Part shown: piece after piece, positions 24,311-36,980 of the stretch
Position numbering within the stretch: position 1 is the first letter of the stretch
Layout of the letters: every line of letters starts with the position of its first letter
Source: Hyposmocoma kahamanoa
Taxonomy: Eukaryota > Arthropoda > Insecta > Lepidoptera > Cosmopterigidae
NCBI RefSeq assembly: GCF_003589595.1
Contig: NW_020654289.1
Coordinates: forward strand, 6,203,692 to 6,267,691
Direction of reading: 5' to 3'
DNA length: 64,000 nucleotides
Notes under the pieces: generated by a model
Seen by the model: the letters and a program-made list of their open reading frames with translations, nothing else
The model's database searches: none
What the model was told of the DNA's origin: nothing
Position numbers and translations under genes: made by a program

Positions 24311-24877
24311 ATAACACAGGAGTGGAACCTCATCCTACGTCTATACTTCATCCATATCATTATTTAGCTTAACGCGGTCGTGACTTGTTTAGGACTATTC
24401 AGACTCACGACTTTAAACGTTTTAAGACTGACGAGTTGTGTTTTACCCTGTTAAATGATGATTTACAAAAAAAAACTAAAATACAGCTCTAAGTTTCGTT
24501 TGATATTCAAAGAATTTTCCGCATTAGGGCGGTAAAATAATATTACAAATACTGTACTTAAAAAGGAATTTAAAACATAATGTATACGACGACAACGCAT
24601 AGGAGAACGTCTGGAGGTCAAAGATCAAACAGAATACTATTCTGATATTAATGTATTAACGGTCACAAGGTCGCTTTTACGTTTATTTTGAAACTGCGAT
24701 GACTCAACACAATCTTAAGTGGTACAACGCGCTGCTTGAGTACTCAATAATAATAGAATATTATTCTTGCTATTTTCGTGTTGTCTTTGCCTGCAGGTCA
24801 AAGTTTATAACAATGACTACGATTTGAACCGGTAATGATTAAAATAATAAGAGAGCAAATTATAAACTATTTAATAG
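24311..24877. other. No gene seen
   Basis: No coding or repeat signal found. Confidence 0.45.
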
Positions 24878-25172
24878 CAGTAGAGCTCCTTATGAAAGAG
24901 TTCGTGTAGTGAAGTACTGCCACCTTACCTATTTCCGCCGCCAAGCAGTAATGTGGGTATTACGGTACGGTAATACCCACATTACGATACGGTTTTGAAG
25001 GGTAAGGGTGAAATTACAGGCACATGAGACGATAGGGCGCGACTAGCGCGAGAGCGAGAAATACTGCTATTCTCGCATAGAGATCTCGCGTTTTATGTCG
25101 CTCTCGCGCAAATAGCACTTTATCGTGCTAGCCCTATTGGTGCACGATTTACACGTCCTGTCACTTGGTATT
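24878..25172 (+). repeat. Family B copy carrying a nested foldback
   Basis: 5' part 24878-25030 and 3' end 25138-25172 (GTGCACGATTTACACGTCC..) flank an insert at 25032-25137. The family palindrome is expanded here into a perfect 16-bp inverted repeat (24948-24963 with 24970-24985). Confidence 0.8.
25032..25137. mobile_element. 106-bp GC-rich inverted-repeat element
   Basis: Ends ATAGGGC and GCCCTAT; both halves also share GCGCGAGAGCGA in inverted order. It interrupts a family B repeat. Confidence 0.65.
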
Positions 25173-25327
25173 ATAAAAGAAACATCATGTTTGAAGAAGA
25201 AATTAGGGTTGACAAGACATTTTTTAAAATGATTCATATGTATAAGGAATTATTCAATCTGCATAATGTATCCATGTAACTAATAAATCTGCATACAATA
25301 CATACAATAAATAGCTTAGAATTTAAA

Positions 25328-25410
25328 TTGCTGCTTGGCGGTAGAAATAGGTACCTGCGGTGTCAATACTTCCCTCAAATAACTCTTTCGCAAGGAGGTC
25401 TACTGTTACT
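25328..25410 (-). repeat. Family B 3' fragment
   Basis: GCTTGGCGGTAGAAATAGGT to AGGAGGTCTACTG. Confidence 0.78.
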
Positions 25411-25769
25411 AATGATTAGATTCGGTATTTTAACTTTTATTTTTAATATTTTTTAATTGCTCTAATTACATGTAAAGAATTTTACGTTAAACGAGATTTT
25501 ATCACGTTTACACACTTTTAAGAGGTATGCTCTAAAACCCATTGAAAGTAGTACAATAATGTTTGTTTATTTTCTTACAAATACCAGAATAATTGTGGCG
25601 ATAGTAATTGGCCGCGATTTTCCGCGCCGACGCCGACGCAGCATGACCGTTTCTTCATTTTATACTTTTTCACTTTACGCACGAAGCATTTGTCCTTAGA
25701 AGGCTGACGAAAGATTAGATTTATTTTCAGCAAGGCCATCGTAAAATATTAATATACATAGTATTCAGT
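25411..25769. other. No gene; small GC-rich patch
   Basis: Sequence near 25608-25650 (CGCGCCGACGCCGACGCAGC) is GC-rich for this region and precedes an ATG with 18 codons. No splice evidence. Confidence 0.35.
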
Positions 25770-25956
25770 TTCAATTTTCGTCCATTATAGCAAATCTCAA
25801 GTTAACTGGTTGAAGTGAAACAATTGACGACAATCGTCAATTGTTTCGAACTTGGCCGGGTCAATTGTTGATAGTTGTCACAGTAAAGATATGGCAGAAT
25901 AGTTTTCAAACAAATTAAATGACATTTCGTCTCTATTTCTGGTTATATACTCGATG
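25770..25956 (+). mobile_element. Family E element, 5' truncated
   Basis: Runs from TTTCGTCCATTATAGC to the CATCGAG end at 25956 (inverted); only the right TIR is kept. Confidence 0.8.
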
Positions 25957-27412
25957 GTAAATGCCTACACTGCGTTTGAAGCCTAGGGTTGTCTCATTAT
26001 TATTTTACTTCTATCTACAAGTTGTAAATATAATTTGAAAAAAAAAAAAATTATGTGTTCATCGTACAGTACCCTCGTGCTATATTGAAATAACTTTTGT
26101 TAAACACATTACTTACACATTGATACTTGTTTACTAGCATTGCAGATTGGTATCTCGATTAAGTGAGTATAACTATGAAATAGAAACGAAATATTGAACA
26201 ATTCTGAATTTGAGGCACTCTTGTTCAAACTACCACAAACACAACTATTTGATGTAATTTTTGAAAAGTGAACGCTTCAATCATCAATGGCGCATGCGAC
26301 GGTCCTATAAAACACGCATTCAGGTAAAAATAAGCTCTACATTTTAACAGAGGCTTGCAGTTAAAATTGTAATGTAAATAAGTACCAGTTCAGACTTCCA
26401 ACTCCCACCTAGGTAACCTACGTAACACAGCAGATCTAGCACTTAGATCTCAGAACAGGTTCCGAATAACCCAATTTTAGGCTTTAATTTCATAGCATGT
26501 ACTGTAATGCTACGGTACTAGCTTCGTGACTTCGTATCGCGTAATTTGCTTCGTATAGTACGCGAGTTTGGTGTGTTAGTATCATATGTACGAGTAACTA
26601 TGACTTTATGTAAAATACGTATAGGGAGATATGCCGATGGAAACTATGGTGATGGAACCTGGAATAAAAATGGTCGGAGACATGCGTTTTTTTTAAAGTA
26701 GCAAATAAACTCATTTTAAAATATTTACCGTTCATTTAATATAATTTTCATTTGGACAAATTTCATTTCCTATATTGTCAATTTAGTTATTTTTACGTGG
26801 TATAATATCATTTTTATAAATAATAAGTTTAAACCCGACTCGTCGTGGCACTTGTCTATTCGATACTGGAGTGTAATTCAAAAGCCGGAGGGAGAGTTAT
26901 TTCCCGTAATATAGTTTACAATGCCGAATCTTCATTTCGACAAAACTATTGTTGTTACAACTGGATTCCTTAGTGGTTTAAAAGAAAATAAATGTATGTT
27001 AGGTCAAATCTAAGTTGCACCCCCCATTCTGTAGTAGGTTAGATTGGGTTAGTATATGAAAAAACAGAAGCAAATTTGTTTGCGTTTCTGAACATGTTAT
27101 CAGGTTAAATTATACTACAATTAATGTTAGGGATGTCGTTTTTCGAAATTGAAAAACAAAAAGAATTTGTTGCAAATATAGTCAATATTTAAAATAGGCG
27201 TTAGAGGAAATGAAATTAAACTGGTGTTATATTAGCTATGGTGTTATATAGTGTAGAGTAAATGATGTGTAGAGTAAATGATGAGTAAGTGATGAACGAT
27301 GAGGATAGAGTAAATGATACTAATCAAAACTGAAATTATAGGATGCAAGTTTATATTAAGCGTTCGTTATATGAAGTGAATTGTTAATTAAAAAAGATTA
27401 TGAAATATAATT
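25957..27412. other. 1.45 kb without gene or repeat match
   Basis: Short tandem similarity AGAGTAAATGATG...AGTAAATGATGAGTAAG near 27250-27320. Nothing else recognised. Confidence 0.45.
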
Positions 27413-27595
27413 ATGGACTGTCACCCAGAGGTCCCGGGTTCGATTCCCGGGCTGAGAGAAATATTTGTATGGCTTACATTTGTTTCTTTCGTGAGCTTGG
27501 GTGTAATTTGTGTTTATCCATGTATGTGTCCATGGTACCCGCGATACAGGGTTTTCCCTAGTGCGGGGCTATGAGTATGTGCGTTATTATTATTA
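27413..27595 (+). repeat. Family A SINE, copy 7
   Basis: GGTCCCGGGTTCGATTCCCG (B box) to GTGCGTTATTATTATT; A-box region truncated. Confidence 0.88.
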
Positions 27596-28188
27596 ATTTA
27601 TATGATGTATTGCACACCCACCAACGCAGGTTTTGAAGTGAGTAAGGTGGACGCTGACAGATGCGCCTCCTCGCATTCGACTATTTTAAATTTACAGCAA
27701 CCATAAAAGTACACAAAGTGGGCACGTTTCTTTATCATTTCAAAACATGTATAATGATTACGACCTTTAATGCAAATTATAAAATTTGTATTTACATAAT
27801 ATAACAGGTCCTGATCTGTCCTATTGTGAAATGTAAATTATCACTGACAAGACAAAAAAGTAAAAACAAAAAAAAACACTTATAGTTTTTGTTGTTGGTA
27901 CTATGCATAGCAGAAGATTGTATTATGTCCCATAGATTTAATTAGCTCTAAAGCTGCTTTTGTGAGTGACAAAAAATATATATATTTAGAGCCTTCACAT
28001 GGTTAGATGCGCGCTCAACGCGTGTAATGTGAACAGACCTTTATTATTTTATATCGTTCATTCTAAAGTGAAACCTCGCAAATACCATATTTCACACCAA
28101 ATGTTCATCTTCGTCTTGAAAAATTATACGAAAATCACAACTGACTATAAGACTGTGGTATTTCAAATATCTTGTAGTAATTAGGAGT
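27596..28188. other. No gene seen
   Basis: No coding or repeat signal found. Confidence 0.45.
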
Positions 28189-28682
28189 CATCGAGTATTA
28201 GACCAGAAATAGAGACGAAATGTCATTTAATTTCTTTGAAATCTATTCTGCCATATCATTACTGTGAAATCTGCGCTCCGATTGGCTAGCCCGAGTTCGA
28301 AGCAATTGACGGGTGTCGTCAACTGTTTCACTTCAAATCGACTAGTTAACTTGAGCTTTGCTATAATGGACAAAAATTGCAAAATTACATATTTAATTAC
28401 CGATGAAATGTGATTCCGTTTGTTTTGTAATTAGATGTTTTGCTGTTCTCACACCACCGAATAGAACAGCACGACATTGTTAGAGATATTATGATATTAT
28501 CTTTATTACAATAAATACAGAATATTTTTTGGAATGTACGGAGACGTACGCACAGGTCAGTAGTTGGCCTGTCTATATTTCAGTGCAAGCGGGAGTTGAT
28601 ATTTATAAGAGCTGTATCGCTAATGTGTTATCAGGAATATATGGCCCTTATTTCGTCTCTATTTCTGGTTATATACTCGATG
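28189..28682 (-). mobile_element. Family E element, complete, inverted relative to copy 1
   Basis: CATCGAG and CTCGATG ends with matching TIRs; interior parallel to 1250-1709 reversed. Flanks TTAGGAGT (28181-28188) and TTAGGATA (28683-28690) share six of eight bases, hinting at an 8-bp target duplication. Confidence 0.85.
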
Positions 28683-28847
28683 TTAGGATAACTTCTTTAA
28701 CGGCTTTGGTGGTATGATTACCATATCATATAGAGTGTAATCGTTAAGTGTGCCCAGGCGATGAGTCCGTGAATATAAGACATGTCAAAAACCTTTGAAC
28801 TGATATCGAAGGTACGTTACCTAAGAAGTAAAACGACATTTTTTCGC

Positions 28848-29135
28848 AGCCCTAGAGCTCCTTGTGAAAGAGTTCATCCAAGTACTGCCACCTTACCTAT
28901 TTCTGTCGCCAAGCAGTAATGTTAGCATAACTGCGTTCCGGTTTTGAAGGGTAAGAGTGTTGGTGAAATTACAGGCACATGGGACTTGTCAGTTTTGTCC
29001 CAGGTAGACGGGCGCAGTGACAGCAATCGTTACGATTTAAAGATCTGAGTGGCATTCCAACTATTATGGACAAGCGTGCAGCTTGCCATCATCAGACGCA
29101 CGACTTGTTGGTCCGAACTCGATATTGTATAAAAT
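28848..29135 (+). repeat. Family B copy, near full length
   Basis: AGAGCTCCTTGTGAAAGAGTT to CGCACGACTTGTTGGTCC. Confidence 0.85.
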
Positions 29136-29171
29136 AAAAACATCAATAACTTATTTTATTTTAAAATCGGG

Positions 29172-29275
29172 ATTTAATTGTGTATAAAACTTATTCTATT
29201 TACCTCGACGTTTCGGACGTGTTACAACGTCCTACCCGCACTTAGTCTTCATTATTTATTTGTGCACTATGGTTA
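29172..29275 (+). repeat. Family D element, left half
   Basis: TTAATTGTGTATAAAACTTA then TACCTCGACGTTTCGGACGTG; full copy at 61157-61346. Confidence 0.6.
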
Positions 29276-30987
29276 TCGACACTCACGATATTGTCGGGCG
29301 ATACTTGATGTCACTTACATTACTTGTACAACTTGACTAAAGTCAAAGTAGGTTGTTACCTCATAAAGTAGGTCCACTAAAGTGGACCTACTGTATAATA
29401 AGTTTACAGATAAAGAAACTGCAATAAATAAAGTAAGAAAACCATCGTTTAATTGAATAATATCAAAGTGATATCTATTTTTAAGTAAGTACAATTTTTT
29501 TTTATTGAAAGCAGTTGTTCGAAACTAAAGCCTCCTTACGAATGTCATATCAAATATATGGCAGCGTTTCGAATATTTCTAGTTTTATTTTTTTAAAGTT
29601 AGTGATGTCTTGCTGATTTGTTACTAACGTACTTACGATATCAGTTAAAAAGTTTTTGATATTTCCTGGGCACACTTCAAGACATTACACCCTGTATAGC
29701 GTCTAAATAAATTACTTGCAAGTATTTATTGCGACTACTGTTTGTTAACCCAAGTAAAAAAAAAAAACTACGTACACATCTTTATTTAACAAATTTGTTT
29801 CGATTAATGTCGCATCTACAAGAGTTTTGTTGGAACCTCTATGGTTGTCCTGGCCATCAGATCATGTTTTTGTGTTATGACGTAAATTTAAATAATGAAT
29901 GTTAATACAAGTTTATGTGAAAATACTATTGTTTTATTACGTTTATTATTCTTGGCATTCGTTTTTGTTTGTCGTGATTAAGTCATCCATTAATGTTCCA
30001 GATTGAATCTACTATATTTTATTAAGAATTCGTGAATCACGATTTTTACGCATTATTCTACCTTAGAGGTAGTAATAAAAACAAAATTAAAGTAAATAAA
30101 AGATTACAGAGTGGTATTCTAGTTGGAAGCGCCTAGGAGGAGAGGCCTATACCACTGACGTCCATTTACACTATACTCTAGCCAAATTCGACGTAGAATG
30201 TTTAATAACAAAACGTTGTAAGGCAACCAACGATGGCATAGGAAAAGAAAATTTTTTGCAATGCACATTATTAAGGCTTGCTCTGCCCACGGCCTGCTCC
30301 CTTAATTGGAATTTGAATAGATAAGTAGGTACTTGGGTTATGTAGAATTAATACTTACTTAGCCAATTATTATAAAGTTTACAAAATACCTATTGATACG
30401 TATGATTTAGGAATAAAAAATAAGTTTTTGCGTCCTATTAATATTTTACTGATAGATGGTAGGTAATTGTAGATGAAAAGAAATACAATTGTAAGATTTT
30501 ATTTGATATTAATTTACCACATATTATATCATCTAGCATCTATTTCCGATTCTGAACTCGAATGTTTGCAATCTCTCCCTTCAAATCAAAAAGTCACTAG
30601 GGATGACACAGTTTTACAAATAATTAGTTACTCGTCATTTTTATGTCATTTTTAGGTGATTTGAAACTTCTGGTGAATAATATTCATTATAAACATGGCT
30701 TCAAGATTTAGTATTATCCATAATGTAGTTGAATTTCGTAGGAAAATATTGAAATTTTGGTAAATATGAAAGAGTCTGAGATGAAAACCCTAAAACTCAT
30801 ATGTTTTTGTTTGTTGACATTTATTCTACTTCAACATCATCAACATACAATTTGGTTAGAGTATAAGTATTGAACTAATGCTTGTAATGTAAAAGACACT
30901 CTTTACATTATGTTAAGAGTGTCTTATCAATTTACACTTTGGTTTAAGATATACTCTGGTTTAGAGCAAGTAGACATAAATATATCT
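29276..30987. other. 1.7 kb without gene; two small palindromes
   Basis: A perfect 12-bp inverted repeat with 2-nt loop lies at 29367-29392 (AGTAGGTCCACT). A second has AAGACACTCTT arms near 30893-30926. The 60-codon ORF at 30473-30655 is not supported. Confidence 0.45.
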
Positions 30988-31246
30988 TTTTTTTATGATA
31001 CTAACTGATGGGACGACCAAGTCGTGATGGTAAGTGACACGCCGAACTTTAAATCACAAAGTTCTGAGGGACACCGCCACGGTGTCCATCACCCTCAGAC
31101 ATAAGCTGAAAAGTCCCATTATCTGTAATTTCACTAGCACATTTACCTTTTAAAACCGGATCCGTTCACATTACTGCTTGGCGGCAGAAATAGGTAAGAT
31201 GGCTGTACTTCCCTGGACGAACTCTTCCACAAGGAGCTCTACTACT
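30988..31246 (-). repeat. Family B copy
   Basis: ACTGATGGGACGACCAAGTC to CACAAGGAGCTCTACTACTC. Confidence 0.83.
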
Positions 31247-31460
31247 CATGCATTAAAAGAGAAGATAGTTTTCTTCGAAGCATTATAGAAGGGAAAATCG
31301 AAGGAAAGAGAGGCAAAGGAAGACCATAACATTATCTACATTAGATGGAAGAAAAAGTTAATGTTGTGTCGTATCAGACAATCAAATTTAGGGCACTGAA
31401 CAGATATGATTGCTGATTATTTCGCCGATAAGAGTCTAGCTCTTCAATAAGAAGAAAAGA
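31247..31460 (+). pseudogene. LINE C-terminal fragment (KIEGKRGKGRP)
   Basis: Translation RSIIEGKIEGKRGKGRP, a stop, then EEKVNVVSYQTIKFRALNR resembles the end of non-LTR retrotransposon polyproteins (G-K-R-G-R-G-R-P then V-x-S-Y). In-frame stops show decay. Confidence 0.55.
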
Positions 31461-32681
31461 GAAGTTACTCAAATTCATGAACCTGATTCCCTGAATCCCC
31501 GGAAAATAACGCCTCTCCTATTTAAAAACTCAAAAGTTACTTTTTAAGCATAGGTAAGGCCAGAATTTAAAATAAATACCACACATCACCACCTACTTCC
31601 TTTCTACGAGTACCTGAGTAACAAAATTTATTCCGGGCACTAACATACGGCGATGAGCATAATATGCTGATGGTAATGATGATTAGAATAATTACCATAT
31701 CCATAACATATGCTTGTATTAGTTTATAGCTGGACATGGTGTTACAAAAAAGTAGGTTTGTCAAACACAAAACCACATTAATTATATGATTTCAAACTAA
31801 AATTTTCCTAGGATACCAGACCGATGGTATTCACTTCGGGGCTGTATCCAGAATACTCAGACCAGGACCAATTTAGAAAAGTCCGTTTACCAAACTGGCT
31901 CTACACGGAGTTGATTCCGGGACTCTCTAATTTTTCATGCGCAAAAAGATTGCCTCGATGCTCTGCAGGTTACGGGCCAGTCCCAGCTCTATCATAATGA
32001 CTGTGGCGGCAAGGTATGCCTCGTCATTGTCATTCAGAGACTAATTTATGTTAATATAACAATTCTCTTATTTAGACTACTGGAAATAAAAAAATAAAAA
32101 AATTGCGTTATCAGTGTTAATCGTTGGGCTACCGAGTTGGTAGGTAAAAATACAGCATTATATACAAGGTAACACTGCTGTATGTTTCTTCGATTTATCA
32201 AACCCTTATCTCTTGGTCGTGTACCACGGCACGGTTTTGATCAGAACTACTAACACGGTTCTTTGGCATATTAAGTTGCCATAATTTGGTACACAGCTAA
32301 TGACCATACATTAGGAAGATTGCCGTGACCCGGTCGCACTAATCTTTGACTTGCCCTTCTGTATATAGGTTAATATAACTGTGTTGATTATGTACTTATG
32401 TGGGAAAAATTATCCTGTAATTTTCCCTAAGGACTGTTTTTGAATAAAGTATAAAAGAAAATTATGCGAAATTTCTAGTCAAGGAAAAACCAGCTGAAAG
32501 CAAATTATTACACACTCTGAAATCTAAGACCGATATAAGTACACTTGAATGATGTATGGGCGAAATGATTTATTTTCGATAATCTGCAACTAGAACGGAT
32601 TTCATACCGAATTAATTTAGCAGCAGAATAGCTACTCGGTTTTTTAACAAGTAATACAATCATTTTTGAAGTTAACAGGTG
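31461..32681. other. 1.2 kb, mostly nothing; one SINE scrap
   Basis: 31825-31910 is a family H fragment (AGAATACTCAGACCAGGACC, ATTTAGAAAAGTCCG). Remainder unrecognised. Confidence 0.5.
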
Positions 32682-33000
32682 TATTTAGTAGCTGTAGAGG
32701 TCCTTTTTAAAGAGTTCGTCGAAGGAAATACTGCCACCATACCTATTTCTGCCGCCAAGCAGTAATGTGAGCATTACTGTGCTCCAGTTTTGAAGGTGCT
32801 GGCAACTACAGGCACATGAGTCTAGTCAACTTTATGTATAAGGATGACGGGCGCAGTGTTACTGCCCCAGTGGCGATAGCGTTCGGAGGGCTCAGAGATC
32901 TATGCGATTTAAAACTCGGAGTGGCACTACAACTGTTATGGATATGCGTGTCGCTGATGCCAATAGACGCACGACTTGTTCGTCTCGTCAAAATTTAAAT
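32682..33000 (+). repeat. Family B copy with small insertion
   Basis: TAGCTGTAGAGGTCC to GACTTGTTCGTCTCGTC; a stretch around 32865-32895 duplicates internal sequence. Confidence 0.8.
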
Positions 33001-33439
33001 TTAAAAGTAAGGAATTTAAATTTTATCACAAAAAGCCGGGCTCATTATAGCGAGCTGTACTTGTAAAACAGTCTTGTGGTCTCTAGCTAGAAAGATCACA
33101 TGGTTATCGTTGGCTCAATGCGAACCGCACGCGTTCCGCTTGTGACAAAGTCGCGAACCACGTATACACTAAGATTTTTGGTTACAGCTCGCTAACGAGT
33201 AACGTGCTTCAGAAGAAAAAAAAACACAAAAATATATCAAATGCAAGAATAAACAAAGAAATACAACATATTATTTTTCAGTTTTATTTAAGTTTACAAT
33301 AAATATTGAGTTCTATTGCTGTTAAAATGTTATGAATATTGCGGTAATCGTTAGACTAATAATTTTATCTAGTGTCTTGTGAATTATAATTTTATAACTT
33401 TCCCAGAGTTATTTGTGCAGAGTACTGGTCGAAGGATTT
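33001..33439. other. No gene seen
   Basis: Slight CpG content near 33110-33160; no coding support. Confidence 0.4.
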
Positions 33440-34299
33440 TTAACCGACTTCAACAAAAAGGAGGAGGTATGTTCATTCGGCTGTATGTATGTTTTCAGAT
33501 TTCTCCGTCAATTGTCGACCGTTTTCAAAATTGTTATTTTGTTTGAAAGAGTGCACTTTCGTGGTGATCCCATTGTCACCAAATCAGAATCTGATGAGGG
33601 GATCTATGAAATCGAGAAAAATCGTCATATTTTAAAGACAAATACTCTGGCATAGCGATTTCTCCATGAATTGTGTACCGATTTTGAAATATTTTTTTTT
33701 GGAAGGGTATACTCTCGAGGTGGTTCCTGATGCAAACGATGCTGTTCCGGGTTCGTTTCGGCTATCACAAATTAAAAAAATATTTTCCGCCAATAAAAGT
33801 GGACTTTTCACTTGGCACAATAATGTAACAAATCACCGTCACCATGACAACCAGAAAAAAGTATAAAATGTACAAAAGAGTCCGTAACAGTCCCATTGTC
33901 AATAAGAATAAGAATTTAGCATTCGCTCTGGACCTTTTGGAGGGAAAAGTGTCGTTTTTATTTTGACTTTCAATTATTTTGTGAAATCTAGTTTAAAGTG
34001 GAATAGGATAGTGCTATTGTGCCTTAATCGAAGATTAAAACGCGAAATTATACGAATCTCGAAATAAAATACCCGTATCGGCCCGTTTTAAGGAATCCCG
34101 AGTCAATCCAAGCACGCCGCCTCAAATTGCCTATACTCTTTGTGGCGGCCATATTTACAGAAACATTTAAACTTCATGTTTAGGCTGATGGCTTTGCCAA
34201 AGCCTTAATAAATTAAAAAAAAATAAGAATTTAGAATCTAGTGAGGGGATCCCATGGAAATCGGAAAAACCCCAAAAAGCAAACTGTTGAGGTCGGTTT
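33440..34299 (+). repeat. Family K, longest copy (860 bp)
   Basis: TAACCGACTTCAACAAAAAG at the left and GAGGTCGGTTTTC at the right. The interior repeats units such as TTTCTCCGTCAATTGT / TTTCTCCATGAATTGT (33501, 33660) and GATCCCATTGTC / GATCCCATGGAAATCG. ORFs within are short and frame-shifted. Confidence 0.65.
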
Positions 34300-35289
34300 T
34301 CTTTTTCAATGAAAAATTTACAATTATTTCTTTGTGTACAATCTTTGTATTTAATAATTATGCATAATTATAATTAGATTAATTTAATTTGTATTATTTT
34401 TATGACTTTGATGTGACGAATGCACATATGATCACATATGGCTTTATTGTATCAAGAGAATGAATTACATCTGTTTAAACAACACCATTTTTAATTAGCG
34501 AAGTGTGCATTATCTTTACACACTAGAATTCTGTAACGATGATAGGATGAATTTTGAATTTTGGGCCGCTCTAATCGTAACTTTAAGTGTACTACAGACT
34601 GTGCAAGCAAGTCGTCTTTCGTATTCTTTTTCGGAATAGTAAGTTGACAGTCATATTTTGTGTTAGGTTGAAGGCAAAGTTACTAAATTTCCATGTACCT
34701 GTTCTTTCTTTTTGTGCCGAACTCACGAATATCTTGCCCCAAGCACATAAAACATTATTTGGTACAAATTTAAGAATTTACAGATGTGACCAATTTAATA
34801 AACGAACAAATCTGTAAATATTTTGTGCGTTTAAACAAAACAAAAGCAAAAGTTTTTTGAACAATACCAGGGTAATAAACTCTTGGGACAATACCGAGAA
34901 TTTATAGATTTCGACTTTGTTTTTATTTTTTATTATATTTATTTCTTATTTTTTCTTGGGTCAATACCGAGAATTTATAGATTTCGACTTTGTTTATAAA
35001 CGTGTTCTTATTTTAAAATTGGTAATGTCTGTAAGTATATGATTCATGAATTTGTACCAAATGATGTTTCTTCGTGTTTTATTAATGTATTTGTGATGAA
35101 TAAACACTTTTTAAATATCTGTCTGCGAGGGAGTAGCCGAGTGGGAGAATGGATGCTTCTCAATTTAAGTACCAACTTTTGGAAACCCTTTGGGGCATAA
35201 GTATAGATATTGCTATTAAAACATTTGTGCACATTTAACAGCAATATCTTACGCTTGGGGTAAAGGAAACATCGAGCCGAAAGAAGAAG
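34300..35289. other. 1 kb without gene; a 42-bp direct repeat
   Basis: 34881-34923 and 34954-34996 are near-identical (TCTTGGG-CAATACCGAGAA...CGACTTTGTTT), 73 bp apart. A tRNA-like GGAGTAGCCGAGTGGGAG occurs at about 35130. Confidence 0.55.
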
Positions 35290-35400
35290 AAGAAGGTTTA
35301 CGACCCTCGGAAAATGTGTGACCTCCCTACCCGCATTGGACCAGCATGACGGACTATGGCCCAAATTCTACCCATGCTCAGTGGGACGAATAACGAGAAG
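35290..35400 (+). repeat. Family I SINE 3' half
   Basis: TTTACGACCCTCGGAAAATG, GGACCAGCATGACGGACTATG and GCTCAGTGGGACG. Confidence 0.65.
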
Positions 35401-35744
35401 ATGGTAATGATATCTATGTTTACAACATATATGGCATTCAATTGTTTTAATGGCTTTAAAAACGGAGTCCTAAATCAAGAAAACATTACGTCGCATATGT
35501 CTCACGAGCATTACGCGCTATCGGCGATCATAATTACTACAGCGAATTACCGCTAATTTGCGTTGGCTAATCATAACGTGATTTCGAGGTTGTTTAGGAT
35601 TTCGCCCGGACCTGCTGTGCATTAGTGTTTTTTCATTAATTTATTATTGTGATTTATTTGTGTTAAGAAACATGAACGAAGCTTGGAGTAAACGGTCGTT
35701 GTTTCTGAACGTAGAGGTGTGGAATGAGAAAGATGATTAACTTT
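35401..35744. other. No gene seen
   Basis: No coding or repeat signal found. Confidence 0.4.
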
Positions 35745-36045
35745 TTTTAGTAGCAGTAGAGCTCCTTGTAAAGTACGGAAGTACTGCCACCTTACCTATT
35801 TCTGCGGTCAAGCAGTAATGTGAACATTACAGCGTTCCGGTTTTGAGGGGTAAGGGTGCTGGTGAAAACACAGGCACATGGGACTTGTCAACTTATGTCT
35901 CAAGGTGACAGACGCAGTGGCAGTGCCTTTCAGATCTTTGCGGCTTAAAGCTCTGAGTGGCACTGCAACTGGTATAGACAGGCATGTCGCTTACAACCAG
36001 GTGCACGACTTGTTCGTCCCGTCATATGGTATATAAAAGAAATAA
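35745..36045 (+). repeat. Family B copy, near full length
   Basis: TAGCAGTAGAGCTCCTTGT to TTCGTCCCGTCATATGG; abuts family C. Confidence 0.87.
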
Positions 36046-36050
36046 AAACA

Positions 36051-36980
36051 TAGGAAATGAAACTATTTTTCCGGATTTAAATCGCGTATATTTGTTTTTT
36101 CAAACAAACCGACGTTTTGGGCCCTTTACAGGTCCCATGGTCACGGTTGACTAAATATGAAATAAAAACACTTTTAGTTTTTTCTGCTGGATGAAAAATT
36201 AGCGGATGCACTTTTTCTTTTAAAAAATTACTCTCAAATAAATTAAATAATAACAAGATTAAAGGGAAATAGAGTCTATCGACTATATGACATATAGTGA
36301 TACATTGCTTCCTCAATAATAAAATGTAGAATTTCGAAAAGTAATTTTTGGCACAATAACAAAAGAAATTTAAAAATGTACTCTTCGCTAGCTAAATATC
36401 TCATTTATCTGGTGCTATACATAATAAAATTCTAAATGACATGCAAAACAATTTACTTATTATAAATATATTAATTTATATTCAATGAGTTTTGAAAACA
36501 TAAATGCACGACATGAAATAATGACCAAATAATATATGAGACACAGAATCGAAAACAAAAGAAGACATTGAAAATAAAAAGAATATTTCCGGATCCGTTA
36601 CAACACTGTCTGTTACAACACCCCAAGCAGATATGAGACAGTAGCATTATTATATGTTTTAATTTTTTTCAATGTCCTTTAAATTATAATAAATTTAATT
36701 TAGTACCTACAAGAATCACATTGTTAAAATGAAATATTTTGCATAATCTATTAAGCTTAAATTGAATAAAATAAAAAAATCAAATTAGAACATTTTTTGG
36801 TAAATTAAAAATAAGTTATTAACAGAAAAATAGGGTGGTTTGCATTCATGTTAGCCTGATTGACTGGATTTTAGCATCTCAGTTAACCGTGATCATGGCA
36901 TCTGTAAAGGACCTGAAATATTGGTTTGTATGAAAAAACAAATATACGCGATTTCTACCCGAAATAATAGTTTCATTTCC
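36051..36980. mobile_element. Family C element halves separated by 0.7 kb
   Basis: Left arm 36051-36150 (TAGGAAATGAAAC ... GACGTTTTGGGCCC) and right arm 36830-36980 (GGTGGTTTGCATT ... TTTCATTTCC) are the two halves of the 19.26-kb element. Either an insertion of AT-rich DNA or a longer parental element. Confidence 0.65.
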
